Positions 35,204-46,739 of a stretch of DNA of 64,000 nt are shown piece after piece (within the stretch, counting starts at the first letter, position 1; each line of letters opens with the position of its first letter). Made by a program: the position numbers and the translations under genes. The stretch covers positions 8,763,001-8,827,000 of the forward strand of contig JANTQA010000036.1 of NCBI GenBank assembly GCA_027625915.1, in the 5' to 3' direction. Under the pieces are notes generated by a model. It ran no database searches, had not been told where the DNA came from, and saw only the letters and a list, made by a program, of their open reading frames with translations. The DNA comes from Anaeramoeba flamelloides. Taxonomy: Eukaryota; Metamonada; Anaeramoebidae.

Positions 35204-36129
35204 AATGCAATAAAGCTGAACTAAACAATCGCAAATTGACTACTGGTCAAAGGTGCTGAAATAATTCACAAAGAAAAAGTTGAAATGTGTGAGGAAATGA
35301 AGCAAATTGCTTGTGAGTGGTAGCAATACCCTTGCTTGTTGAAACAAATAAATTCACTTTTGTTTTGAATTTTACTTCTTCGTGGTCAAATGCTTGTTGT
35401 TTGTAAAAAAACTTTTTCTTATTTTGAACAATTTCCACAACACAAGAAAATGACCTTGTGTATTTAGTCTCTTGATATTCAACGAGTCTTATCAAATAAA
35501 CAAGATTTATGTGCTTATTTTACTTTTCGGGTTAATAATTTTTGAAAAGGATGTTCGAATAATAAAAGACAAGGCCGAGCAACACTGTAAAAAGAACTGG
35601 CCTTGGTGTGATCATCAAACACATCAACCAAGAAGAAAATCCATTTTTGTGCACATGAAGCAAGGCTCCTATTCAAGGAGGGCGTTTGACTGCATAGGAG
35701 CATTCAAAAAACAATATCCCTCTATGCCCTGATTTGTGAAAACAAGAACGAATTTTTAAAGCTAAAGGGTAACATTGGTATTGTCTTTGTAGGGTGTAGA
35801 TCGAATTGCAACCTCTAGTGATGTTGCAAACAAAATAGTTACATAATCTGTGGCAATTGCTGCTCAATTACACAATCTGCCAATGTTTTCTCTTGTACCT
35901 TTTTCCACAATTGATTTAAGAGATCAATCAGGTGATCAGACGAGATCGAACAAAGAGAACGAAAGAAAGCCAAAGGTGAAGAGATTATATTTAGGTTTTA
36001 GACTGTAATTGTTACAATCCTGCTTTTGAAGTCGCACCAATTGAAACCATTTCTGGAATTGTACTTGATGTTGGTGTTTTTACAGCAAAAGAAATACAGA
36101 GCAGTGCACCTAAAATATTAAAAGAATAA
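35204..36129 (+). pseudogene. Methylthioribose-1-phosphate isomerase relic (MtnA/MRI1 family)
   Basis: Conceptual pieces follow MtnA in order: AEIIHKEKVEM (35249-), TGLGVI (35596-), APIQGGRLTA (35665-35694), an ALICENKN...IGIVFVG segment in a shifted frame (about 35722-35793), VDRIATSSDVANKI then AIAAQLHNLPMF...STIDLRD, and the C-terminal YNPAFEVAPIETI...LDVGVFTAKEI ending TAA at 36127-36129. Intact MtnA isomerises methylthioribose-1-phosphate to methylthioribulose-1-phosphate in methionine salvage. Here there are in-frame stops at 35656, 35695 and in the VANKIVT-stop-SVA stretch, plus frameshifts near 35720 and 35791, so it is broken. Related eIF2B subunits were considered, but NPAFxVxP and QGxRLTA favour MtnA. 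The region is visibly less A+T-rich than its surroundings. The N-terminal third is unrecognisable. Confidence 0.75.
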
Positions 36130-36270
36130 GATTTTTAGTTTGGGTTAGAAGAATTAGAGTTCACAAACGAATTCTTTCTGGTACCTTTCAGGTTTTAATA
36201 AAAAAATAATTGATAAGGCGCAAGAATTTTTTTTTTTTGGAAAATGGAGAAATAATAAATCTTTTGCTAT

Positions 36271-36499
36271 TGCACACTTCAAAAATCTAAGGACTTTTAC
36301 AAAGATTTTCACTTTTACAACGCAAATCCCCTTTCAGAGTGTTTGAAAGGTTTGAAAAACTCAAAACTTTATAAAAATCATGGGATTTTATATTAATGCA
36401 CACTAGAAAATTATCCTGACTTTTACTAGATTGATCACTTTTACAACTCATTTCCTCTTTAAGAGTGTTGGAAATGTTTTCAAAACTCAAAACTTTGTA
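36271..36499 (+). repeat. Tandem direct repeat, period about 126 bases
   Basis: Both units start TGCACAC and share a middle CACTTTTACAAC and an end TTTCAAAACTCAAAACTTT-like segment. The second unit abuts the family I element. A short minus-strand ORF over it is an artefact of the repeat. Confidence 0.6.
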
Positions 36500-36988
36500 C
36501 AGTGATCAAAATAATGCGTGCTCAACGACTATAATCTGTGTTTCAAAATATAATCCGTGCTTTTTTTTCTTCTTGTTCCAAGGCAAAATCCAAGCAACTA
36601 CCCAGTAATATACATACGACCAAATCAATTTTCAAGGTAACATGCTTGATATTACAAGTAAATTTTAAATTACTCATGCAATTTGTTCAAAATTTTTCGT
36701 AATTTTCTCAGTTTTTTTGAAATTTTTGGTTTTTTTTGGTGATTAAAAAATTTTCATTAAAAATTTTCTGATTTTTTTGAGATCAAATTTTCCAATTTGA
36801 TCCTTTATTTTTAGAATTTCTTCTTAAATAGTTGAACTTTAAGAAATCAAAAACATATTTACTTATGATTTATTGCCAGTTTCTTTGATTGGTTAAGGTA
36901 TATTCCTTCTATACCAAAAAAAAAAAAAACACTCTTTTTATTTTGAAACACGGATTAAACTTTTCGATACGCATTATTTTGACAACAG
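36500..36988 (+). mobile_element. Family I element, full copy 1
   Basis: 489 bases with inverse ends CAGTGATCAAAATAATGCG and CGCATTATTTTGACAACAG, followed inward by inverted TGTGTTTCAAAATA. It aligns end to end with 44683-45142. Non-coding. The target duplication is not clear. Confidence 0.7.
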
Positions 36989-37482
36989 AAAAAGTCATAG
37001 GATTTTTTGAAATACAGTAACAAAATTTTTTATGAAATGAGAAAGTTTAAAACTTACAAATTTATATTGAAACCATTATTAACAATTCATTTTAGATCAT
37101 AATTGAGTACTACACATGTGCCAAAAGTGATGTCTTAATATTTTAAGTTTTTTTACTAAATTTGCCATATTTCTCCAAAAGTAAAAAAACTTTTCCGATG
37201 CACCCCAACGGGAGATGTACCTTGACAACGAACATGGGGTTTCTAATAGAAAAGTAAATCGATTTAATAATAAACTAAATTTCATAATAAATGGCACAAT
37301 TTTTTTTCATTTTTTTTCCTTTTCTTTTCTTTTATTTTATATTTAGATGAAAAAAAAATATTTCTAGTGTATAGAACTGAATATTAAAATCGAATTTTTT
37401 TTATTATAATAGATAACTTTAATTTATAAAAAAATTTATTTTCAAAATTTGATTTTTAATGGGCCAATGATTTTGAAATATA

Positions 37483-37851
37483 AACTCTTTTTTAAAAATT
37501 GTTACTCACCTGAAATAATAAATTGAAAAAAAAAATTTATCCTTTAGTATTCAAGAACAATTAATAACTAAATCTGATTTGTAATTCACTTTTAAATCAT
37601 TCTGAATACATGATAACCTGATATATTAAAAATTAAAAAAAATAATTTCAAAAACCAAAAAAAAAATAAGTCACAATTTTTGAAAAGAGCATTACGGATT
37701 TTTAATTACTAAACTTTTAATGAAAAAAAGTATAACAAGAAGATTTTTTATGAATAATTAAATTCATTTTAAAAGACACTACATAGTCACAATTTTAAAA
37801 GTGATTATTGGTCTTTTTGAAGATCATTTTTTTTTTCCAAATGATCTTTTT

Positions 37852-37920
<69 letters not shown>

Positions 37921-38080
37921 AGAAAGAGAAAAAAAAAATAGAAAAAGAAAAACAAAAATTTGAAAAAATGATTCTGAATCCTAATATTTGAAAATATTTT
38001 TTTGTGAAGAATACTTGATCAAACCCCAAAACAGCTTCCATAAACATTATATAGTGAGTCAAAATTTTTGAAATCTAGTT
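37483..38080 (-). mobile_element. TA-flanked element, family A, copy 3
   Basis: 598 bases, bordered by TA on both sides, reverse orientation, with the same inverse ends as the copy at 24079. Contains a run of 64 A at 37854-37917. Confidence 0.8.
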
Positions 38081-39340
38081 TAGTTTAGAATAAAAACGTT
38101 TGGGGAAGAAACCAAAATTTCAAAATTGAAAATAATTTTCAGAAATCAAAAAAAAAAAAAAATACCAAACCTTTTTTATCCCTTTCATTAAATTGTTTTT
38201 TTTTTTGATATTATAACCCCAAGTTTATTATCAAGATACCCCCCCCATCCCCCCGTTGGGGCACATAAAAAAAGTTTTTTATTTATAGAGAAATATGGCA
38301 AATTTACTAAAATATTTTAAAATATTAAGGCATCACTTTTGGCACATGAATATTAGGGATCATAAAAAAAAAAAATTGTTGATTTGATCAGTATTAAGTA
38401 TAATCACCAAGATGATAATTTTAACAACAAACCTTAAAAATAATCTAAAAATTCTCTTTTCACCAATGTTAATTTAAAATAATTGGAACATTAAATGTTT
38501 TCAAAATATTTCAACAAACTCCTAATAGCCACTTTATAAAACACATTATTACCTACCTTTTCAATCAAAATTTTTTAAAATGACTTTAAACACTTTTATT
38601 AAGGAGTATTTATTTTTTATGGTATGTAGATATTACTTTATTAACTGTTAACAAATTAATTGACTTAAAAGAATGCCTAACTGACTGTACCAGTCATAAA
38701 ATACAAAAATCCACATTTCATGATCAAAAGATACTCTTTTAATATGTAAAAACATATTTATTTTCTTAACAGAATGGTTAGTAAAGATATCCTGTAAAAT
38801 TGAAATTTTTGTTTTGTTTTTTAAACTTTCTAATAGGAAAATACCATTTTCACAAACACAATTCAAATTTTAACTTGAAAAGGTTATAAAACCATCTTTC
38901 CATTGTGTAAGATGATATAAAAATTATTTTAAATTACCTTATTATCATTTAGTTTGGGTATAACAATATACTTGAAAATAATTTAGAAATAACAACCAGT
39001 TTGATTAAAAAATTTTTGATTTTAAATTTGGCTTGTTTACTTTTGGAAATTTCAGAATACTTTTTTGATCAAGAAAATTTTTCATGAAAACCTTCAAAAT
39101 TTCTTAAAATTTGGAATAATTATTTTTCATTGTATAGATAAAGGGTTCATAATCGTAAACAGGATCTCTCTATTTTTTAGACTTTTTTTTGAAAAAATTA
39201 ATTGTTTAAGAAATCTATATATCTCACCTCCAGTACGAGATGTGATAAAGAACTTTAATTAAGGAAATGTATTTTTTTGAGAGAATCATGTAAGATTTAG
39301 TTGAAGAATAATAATGTTAATGTATAAAATTATTTATTTT

Positions 39341-39620
39341 TCAAAAATGGTTTACTCACTTTTTTAATGTTATTGTGAGTGGTTTTGTATTGAATTTTAT
39401 CCCGGATTCTTATCTGAACAAATTCCAATTTCTGTATCAGTATATATTTGGCAAATTTTTAGATAAAATTTCTCTCTTTTTCTATTTCTTTTTATCATCT
39501 TTTTAGATCTTTTTTTTTTAAATTGTAAAACAACTTGAAAATACTTGAAAATACTCGAAAATCGAAAATATTTATTAGGATTTTCTGAATAAGTCAAAAA
39601 TCATTGAAAATAAACTTTTT
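39341..39620 (+). mobile_element. Family A element, partial copy
   Basis: The start (TTTTTCAAAAATGG...TTACTCAC and the following ATTGTGAGTGG) matches the 5' portion of family A; the other end is missing. Confidence 0.45.
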
Positions 39621-39864
39621 AAGGTGTTTACCATTCTTTTTTTCTTTAAAATTATTAATTATAAATATCCCAGTTAAATTTTCTATATTAAATTTTTATC
39701 CTCAAAAAAAAAAAAACTCCAAATTTTGAGGTTGTGTTAAAAATTGTTAGAACTGAATGAAAACAAATTTTTATTCTTAAAAATGAGGTTTTTACATAGA
39801 AGTAACCTTATTTATAAAATTATAATTTAAAACTTAAAAAAAATACAGTCAATTCTACTTTTAA

Positions 39865-40025
39865 GACACAAACTTTCAACAAAATTTATGGTACACAAAA
39901 CAATCTCAAATTAATGAATAAAATTCAAATTCTAATAAAAAATTTGAAAAAAAAAAAAATTTAAAATTTTGTGCCTTAATTTGAGATTTTTTTATTCTGC
40001 CATAAATTTGTTGAAAGTTTGTGTC
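39865..40025. mobile_element. TTAA-flanked foldback, family E, copy 1
   Basis: 161 bases between TTAA at 39861-39864 and 40026-40029. Arms of about 70 bases start GACACAAACTTTCAACA and are mirrored at the right end (GTTGAAAGTTTGTGTC). Almost the whole element is inverted repeat. Confidence 0.8.
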
Positions 40026-40214
40026 TTAAAAGTTGAACTGGCTATACCCTATCTTATTTGATTCAAAAATTATTTTTAGATTTATACTACATAATAAAAA
40101 CAAATTATCACAAAAATCCAGATATTTTTCAAAATAAAAACGAAATAATCACTAACGCATTCAATATCAGGGGTACTAAAACTAACTTTTTTGCCCCCCC
40201 CTGTGTATTCTGGA

Positions 40215-40590
40215 GATGTTTCGTCAAGTTTCGTAAAGTGCCTAGGTTTTCTTGAAGTTTTCTATTTTATTTATAAAATCTATCGTTTTCCAAATAAATA
40301 GAAAACTCAAGAAAACCTAACGAAAATCTATTGATTTTCCAAATTAACAGAAAACTCAAAAAACCTAGAAAACTTAACAAATAAACAGAAAACTCAAGAA
40401 AAACACCTATTGGCTTTTTTTTTAAATTTGAGAGATTAAAATACAATTGAAGAATTTTTCTTTTAAATTTTGAAATTAAAAAAAATCTGTCATTAATTTT
40501 TTCGGGATTAGAAAGAATTTATTAAAATCAAGGATTTTACTCAATTCTTTCAAATACTGGAAAAATTAACGATAGTGGATAGTTTCTATT
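40215..40590. repeat. Palindromic hairpin modules
   Basis: Several inverted copies of AGAAAACTCAAGAAAACCTA-like strings (40230-40420), then a 70-base palindrome near 40497-40570 (GATTTTACTCAATTCTTT arm). Same module set as at 59.9 kb. No LINE frame seen here. Confidence 0.5.
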
Positions 40591-41719
40591 TGGTCATGAA
40601 AATGATAATTTTATTTTTTTATACATATTTTAATTATTTTTCTTCTACTCTTTTTTTTTATTTGATAAATTTTCTTTCATGGTCCCTTTCTCTCAATAAA
40701 TAAATATCTCAAACTAACTTTTTAAATTTATACATTTTTGAAAAACCTATATATCAAAAATGTGGATAATTTTTTCTCAGAAATACATTTGTTTGTTTTT
40801 TTTTTTTAAATAATAAAGCTTATTTTTCCAAAATTTATAGAGATAATATCCAATATAATTAATAATATCAGTCGAGGGTAATCATTTTATTTTTTGAAAG
40901 AAAAATGAAAAAAGAAAAAAAAATAATAATAAAAGTTTGTGCATAATTTTGAAATTTGGCTTCTCATTTTTAATTTATTTTATTTCTTTCTTTTTTTCTC
41001 TTTACTTTTCTTTTTTAAATATATAATTTTTTCCTTTATATTTTGAAGAAAAACTATCCTATGAGATATAACCTTGCAATATTATATATATTTTAATTGA
41101 CTTCATAAAAAAATATAGTTACATGAATAAAGGAGGTAATTTTCTTGGATTAAGTCTCCATAAGAATAAATGAAAACTGAAAAACAAATGATTTTTTCAT
41201 TGTCAATGAAACTCTTTTAATTTTCTGTATTGAAAAAAATCCAGTATATAAAAATAATCCCTGACAAGATTTTTAATGTGAATATTAGTAAAAATTTTGT
41301 GTAATTTCTTTATTTTCAATCAAATACTTTATATATATAACAGTTTTTTTTATCAGCAGAGTGATAAACCTACCTAAAGTTCATTAAAGTAGGGTTTCTC
41401 TGGAAAACTCAAGAAATTATTTGATAGAATAATAAGATCAACTTTTTTTGAAAAAAAAATCTAGTTTTATAGAGGTTTACAAGTGTTTGGAAAATGATAA
41501 ATTTTATTCTTATTTTTTTTGATTGATTGAATAGTGTTTTTAACAAGTATTTTATTATTAATCGTTATTATAATAAGTGGATGAGTTAAAATTGAAAATT
41601 CTTAATTCTTAAAAAAAAAAGATTTAATTTTAAATAAATGTAATTACTGAACAATTCTACTAATATCCATAATTAAATATATTGCCATGGATTATTTTCA
41701 TGCCAGTTCTTTTTTTTTT

Positions 41720-42018
41720 TTTTCACTGCTTTAATTACAACACCCCAATTTTTCTTAATTGTTATTCTTATTTTCTAAAATTATTTTTCTTTTCCACTTA
41801 ATATATTTTTTAAAAAAGAATATCAAAAACAAAAGAAAAAGAAAAAAAAAAGAAAAAAACAAAAATTTGAAGAAATTAAGAAAAAAAAAAACAATTAGAA
41901 AAAAAGATTTTGGTAATCTAAAAATTGAATAATTTTTTTCATAAGAATATTGTATAAAACCACCTAAAACAACTCCCGATAACATTATAAAGGAAGTATA
42001 CATATTTGGAAAATAGTT
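41720..42018 (-). mobile_element. Family A element, 5'-truncated copy
   Basis: The right end ...TTTGGAAAATAGTT is followed by TA (42019-42020), and the interior matches the copies at 37483 and 24079 in reverse orientation. The left end is missing. Confidence 0.6.
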
Positions 42019-42628
42019 TAATTTTTAACTAAAGCTTTGAATGATTTATCACTATATGATTTACGTTTCATAACAACATTCCTTAAATTGGTATTTATGT
42101 GTCTTCGAGATAATTTTTTCTGTACTCTATATTTCCAAAAAAAAGATTATTAAAAATTTTAAAATAATATTTTAGAAATAAAATAAATCCTTGTCCGTTA
42201 ATTGTTATTATCTATCCACTTTTTTAAAACTTTGAACAAAACCCAAAAAAGATCTAGAAATATAGCATATATTAAACAAAAATTATTTTTTTTTTGTTTT
42301 CTAATCTTTAATCTTATACATTGAAAAGACAATTAATCTAAATAAAAAAAACTATCATAAATCATAAATTATTTTAGATACATTTGATCAAACAAAAATT
42401 TGGTTCCATTTCTAAACGCAAGAAAAATCCCATTATTTTAGAATTGGAATTAATTTGATCATCTAAAAAAATGAAGAGAATATATTTTTGAGAGCAAAAC
42501 AAAAAAGAAAAAATAAAAACAAAACAAAACAAAGAAAGAAAATTATCAATTTCGAATTTATCAGTATTTTTAGGAGTAATTTCCTGGTAACAAATAATAA
42601 TTTATTATCAACAAGAAATTCATTATTT

Positions 42629-43597
42629 CTATAAGGCTGTAATTTTTGTTCTCACAAGGTTACAAATGAAATTTATTACAGAAAAATAAAAAAATGAGAA
42701 TAATGAATTCTGAAAAATTCGTTTATAAACTTTAAAACAATTCCAAAAAAAATTGATTCCGATCTGCAAAAGGTCGAAGTTTTCCAGCAATTTTTTTTTT
42801 AAGATCACGATCTGGATAAAATTATATATCGAAAAAATATAATTTAATATGATAAAGCATAATAATGGCCGTAAATTTTCAACCCAAGGTATAAAACAAT
42901 TCATTTGGTTGACTATTAAAAGTAAGAGTGCCAAGATAATAAAGGCATATTTTTCTGCTTGCTTTTCAAATTTTTGAATTTTTGAGACACTTTCATAATA
43001 AATCAATTCGAATTCTGTTTTGATATTTTTTTGATCTTGATTGTTTTCACTTCTTGAATCAGAAATTTTGTTTACAAGCCATTTAATATGAGAAATAATA
43101 CGATTGAGAATAATTTTTTTTGTGTTGGTATTCTTTTTTTTTTGTCTGTCTTTTTGAGTTTCTTTCGTTGTTTTTGTTGCTGATCCTTTAGTTTTTTTTT
43201 TTGGTTGGGATTTTACCAAATTTAGATCAATTGGTTTGTTGTTGTTTTTTTCTTTTCTGTGTATGTTTTCTTCTTCATTCTTTTCCGAATTTTGATTACT
43301 CTTGTAGAATTCTCTTTTATCTTTTGCTTGTTTCTGTTCGGTTTCTTGTACTTGTTTTTGTTCTTGTTCTTGTTTTTGTTCTTGTTTTTGCTCTTGTTTT
43401 TTTTCTAGTTCTTGTTTTTCTTTTTCTTTTTGTTTTTGTTTTTCTTTTTCGCTTTCGTTATCATTATTCTGGATTTGCTTTTCTTCATTTTCATTTGTGC
43501 CAGAATATCGGCTTTTTCTTAAACGAAGAATTCTTTTCATACGTTCCTCTCGGTTATTTAAAATTGACTGTCTTCTTTTTTCATTTGCTGTAGACAT
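42629..43597 (-). CDS. CAML/Get2-like tail-anchored protein insertion receptor (probable)
   Basis: 322-residue single-exon protein. The N terminus (EKRRQSILNNREERMKRIL, residues 6-24) matches the basic Arg-rich motif with which Get2 and CAML capture the Get3/TRC40 ATPase. Residues 40-160 are a Gln/Lys/Glu-rich low-complexity linker. The C-terminal third carries hydrophobic helices at about 217-236, 244-266 and 297-315, in line with the three-helix membrane part of CAML/Get2. Such proteins form, with Get1/WRB, the ER receptor that inserts tail-anchored proteins. The call rests on architecture plus the N-terminal motif; the membrane part is too diverged for recognition by eye. Any other ER protein with an Arg-rich N terminus is the alternative. 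The start at 43597 is the first ATG and gives the motif directly. Confidence 0.65.
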   Translation of the reverse strand: MSTANEKRRQSILNNREERMKRILRLRKSRYSGTNENEEKQIQNNDNESEKEKQKQKEKEKQELEKKQEQKQEQKQEQEQKQVQETEQKQAKDKREFYKSNQNSEKNEEENIHRKEKNNNKPIDLNLVKSQPKKKTKGSATKTTKETQKDRQKKKNTNTKKIILNRIISHIKWLVNKISDSRSENNQDQKNIKTEFELIYYESVSKIQKFEKQAEKYAFIILALLLLIVNQMNCFIPWVENLRPLLCFIILNYIFSIYNFIQIVILKKKLLENFDLLQIGINFFWNCFKVYKRIFQNSLFSFFYFSVINFICNLVRTKITAL

Positions 43598-43758
43598 TTG
43601 TTCAAAAACAAAAAATAATGAAAATATGTTCCAAAAATCTACTTATTTCTTCAACCCTTAGGTTTTGAATTTGAACTTTGAATCAATTCTTACTCTGAAA
43701 CTTTGTACTTTCAATTTTTCTTTAGGTGTATCAAAAAAATTAAGCTTTAATGATTTAA

Positions 43759-44501
43759 GGGATAGCGTCACCATAGATTTCTCTATAATCAAAGTATGTT
43801 GTAATTGGGTGTAAATGGTATTATTGCACAATGGCTCATATAGCTCTAAAAAATCTATTATAAATCTTATTGCACAATAAATTATTACATTTTTTACTAA
43901 TGATCACATTAAAAAATTTTAATTTTGGAAAAATTTTTTTTAATTCCTTTTCCAAATCTAAAAATAAAAACCCAAAATACAGTATTCTAGTATTTAATAA
44001 TTTTGATTTAGAACTTCTAAAAGTAACTATTTTTAGAATTTTAGAATTTCAAAGATTAACTCAATAATCATCAACATAAAAGTACAAAGACTGATTAGTT
44101 TTTTTGCTTTTTCAAATTCTAATTTTAGCATCAATATATTTGCATGATTTGAGAAATAATTTGTCAAAAAACTTTATTCGATAATTATTTAATTTTTAAA
44201 AAAAAACGAATTTTTTAGTAACTAATCTACATTTCGCTATAAATTTAAGATAGATATTTTATGACTTTGTAGTCTGAATATTGATAATTCAACCATAAAA
44301 TTTATGGCGAAATGCAGATTTTATTCTGAATTTGTTGGGTTTTTTACTAATACATAGATCATTTTTAATTGATGAGATCAACAAATATTACTACTTTTCA
44401 ATCGATTTTTTAGAGACATTTGAACCATGTAACATGAATGTGGTTTGGTCCAATAACAAAATACTTTGATCCTAGGCTTCTTCTTGGTAGACGCTAATCC
44501 C
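43759..44501 (+). mobile_element. TTAA-flanked element, family B, copy 1
   Basis: 743 bases between TTAA at 43755-43758 and 44502-44505. Starts GGGATAGCGTCACCATAG and ends in a near inverse (GGTAGACGCTAATCCC). Interior non-coding; aligns with 50229-50969. Confidence 0.75.
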
Positions 44502-44682
44502 TTAAGGGTATTGTTGAATTACAAGTTTTGGAAATATTTATTGGATAAAATTTAGGTTTTCTTTTTTGAATTAAAGATTCTGAATTCCTTTCCTTGAAGA
44601 TCCTTTGTGAACCCAGTATATAAGTAACACGTAACACAGAAAAGTACCAAACAAAAAACAAGAGATCACAAATAAAAATCTG

Positions 44683-45142
44683 CACTGATCAAAATAATGC
44701 ATGAACAAGGACTATAATCTATGTTTCGAAATATAATCTGTGCTTTTTTTCTTCTAGTTCCAAGGCAACATCCAACCAAATAGTATACCTAAGTTCAAAT
44801 CAATTTTGAAAGTACAGGTCTGGATATTTTCAGTGAAATTTAAATTAGGAATGCAATTTGTTGAAAATATTATGAAATTTTTTTGAATTTTTTTGTTTTT
44901 TTGATGAGAAATATTTTAAGAAAAATTAACTCTATTTTTTGAGATAAATTTTGCAATTTGATTCTTTGTTTTTAATTTTTTTTTTAAATAATAGAACTTT
45001 AAGAAACCAATACCATATTTATTTAGGGTTTATTATCGGTTTATTTGATCGGTTAATTTATACGTCTTCAATAACAAAAAAACACACTTTTTTATTTTGG
45101 AACACATATTTAATTTTTTTTCACGCTTTATTTTGACCACAG
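44683..45142 (+). mobile_element. Family I element, full copy 2
   Basis: 460 bases with inverse ends CACTGATCAAAATAATGC and CTTTATTTTGACCACAG. Same length and internal order as the copy at 36500, about 75-80 percent similar by eye. Confidence 0.65.
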
Positions 45143-46739
45143 TATTTATTTTAATTTGTTTGTTGTTAAATATAAAGATAATCAATTCAATTTTTTTCCG
45201 ATTGATTATTCATTTTCAGAATGTTTCTTTGACAAACAGAGTTTTCAAAGTAGTGTGTTGTAATTTGTAAATAACGTTCTAGAAAAAGATAATTAAAAAA
45301 GAAGTAAAATTCTAACAACTTTTTAGTGCAAATATCATTCCTAAAATATTGAGTTTATTAGTGTATTCTAAATCAAATATATTTAATCATCTATTTAAGC
45401 AAGAAATTAATATAATAATAAATACGAAAGTGGAGTATATCCTAGTAAATTATATTTCCAAGCTATTTACAAAAAAGGAAATCAAATGATGAAAAATATT
45501 GATCTTCAAAAAATGAATAAAAAATCATTTTTACAAGATTGTTTGTGTAATATTTGATACAATTGATTTTTATTTACTTGGCCTTATTTTTAATTTTGAA
45601 TTAAATAACGTTATATGGGAAAATTTTTGAAAAGCAAATTATTTTCCATTTCTGTTGAATTTATCAATTTCTATTTTTAAGTTAATTCATATAATTTTTA
45701 TTTTGGTGCTGGAAATAGGAAATTTTTTATAACTTCTTGATTGAAAATAAAGATTTATTGAATTCATTTTGTTTTAATGTAAAATATATTGATTTTCGTT
45801 AAATTGAAAAACAAAAATAAATAGGAATCTTGATTTAAACTTTTTTCTAGATTATTATTTTTTTTTCATTAGTTTTGAATCTTTTTTTGTCGTTTATTAA
45901 TTCAGGTATTTCAACCCTTTTATTTTAATTTTTGAAATAATATTCTGTATTTTGGTTTTTTTTTGATTAAATTATTTTAAAATTGAATTTTGAAAATCAA
46001 TTTTTTTAAAAAAATTTTGTAAAATAATAAGAAAATGTAATGAGGCTAGAAAGTCAAGTTAATATGTTTGGGGTCACACTAATTAAAAAGTTAAAGAAGA
46101 AAAATATTCAAGGATATTTTTTCATTTGTTTTTTTCTTTTTTGATTTCAACATAGTTTATTGGGTCAGGTGATCTTTATTGTTTGGTCTTCTAAAAGAAA
46201 ATATTTGTTTAAAATAATATTATCAAATAAAATAAAATGCTTTTTAAAAGCTTGAAACTATTAAATAAAAATTTATATGCGAAATACCAATAAAAACTGA
46301 AATTCTCTTTTCTAAATATATTTTTCAATAAAAATAATTATTATTTTAATATTTTTTTAAATTGAAATTTCTATCGAATATTTAGATTTTCAGAATATTT
46401 GTTTATAAAATTATATTTAAATAATTACTAATTATTATATAAATATAATCTGAAAATGTTGAGTAAAAAATTTAGCTTAGATCTCAACAAAATAATCACT
46501 CGTAAAAAATTGAATTAATTTCTCTGAATATTTTTTTTATTCTTTTTGAAATATTTTCATTTAGAAAACTTAATTGTTGATATTAGCATATTTAAAGTTA
46601 TAGATTTTTTTTTTTTAATTTTTTGAGAATCTAGAAGTTAAGAGCCCCATTAGAATTTTCAATAAACTATCAGTTATTTCAATTTCATTGGATGATATGA
46701 TCTTGATACTCTTTTAAATAATAATCAAAATTTTAAAAA
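45143..46739. other. Intergenic stretch without recognised content
   Basis: Extreme A+T richness; no ORF, RNA gene or bounded repeat that I can support. Confidence 0.5.

Noticed and set aside
35472..35732. 86-residue ORF with KAEQHCKKNWPWC
   Set aside because: Out of frame with the MtnA motifs that cover the same bases; an accident of the decayed gene.
35650..35860. Alternative genetic code explaining TGA/TAG/TAA inside the MtnA frame
   Set aside because: Intact genes here use TAA as stop, and the MtnA region also has frameshifts, so decay explains it better.
36001..36129. C-terminal exon of an eIF2B subunit
   Set aside because: The NPAFEVAP...GVFTAKEI ending and the upstream QGGRLTA and VDRIATSSDVANK fit MtnA better than eIF2B alpha, beta or delta.
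43201..43593. 130-residue plus-strand ORF
   Set aside because: Antisense shadow of the Get2/CAML-like gene, with Leu/Val/Phe content from the Gln/Lys codons opposite.
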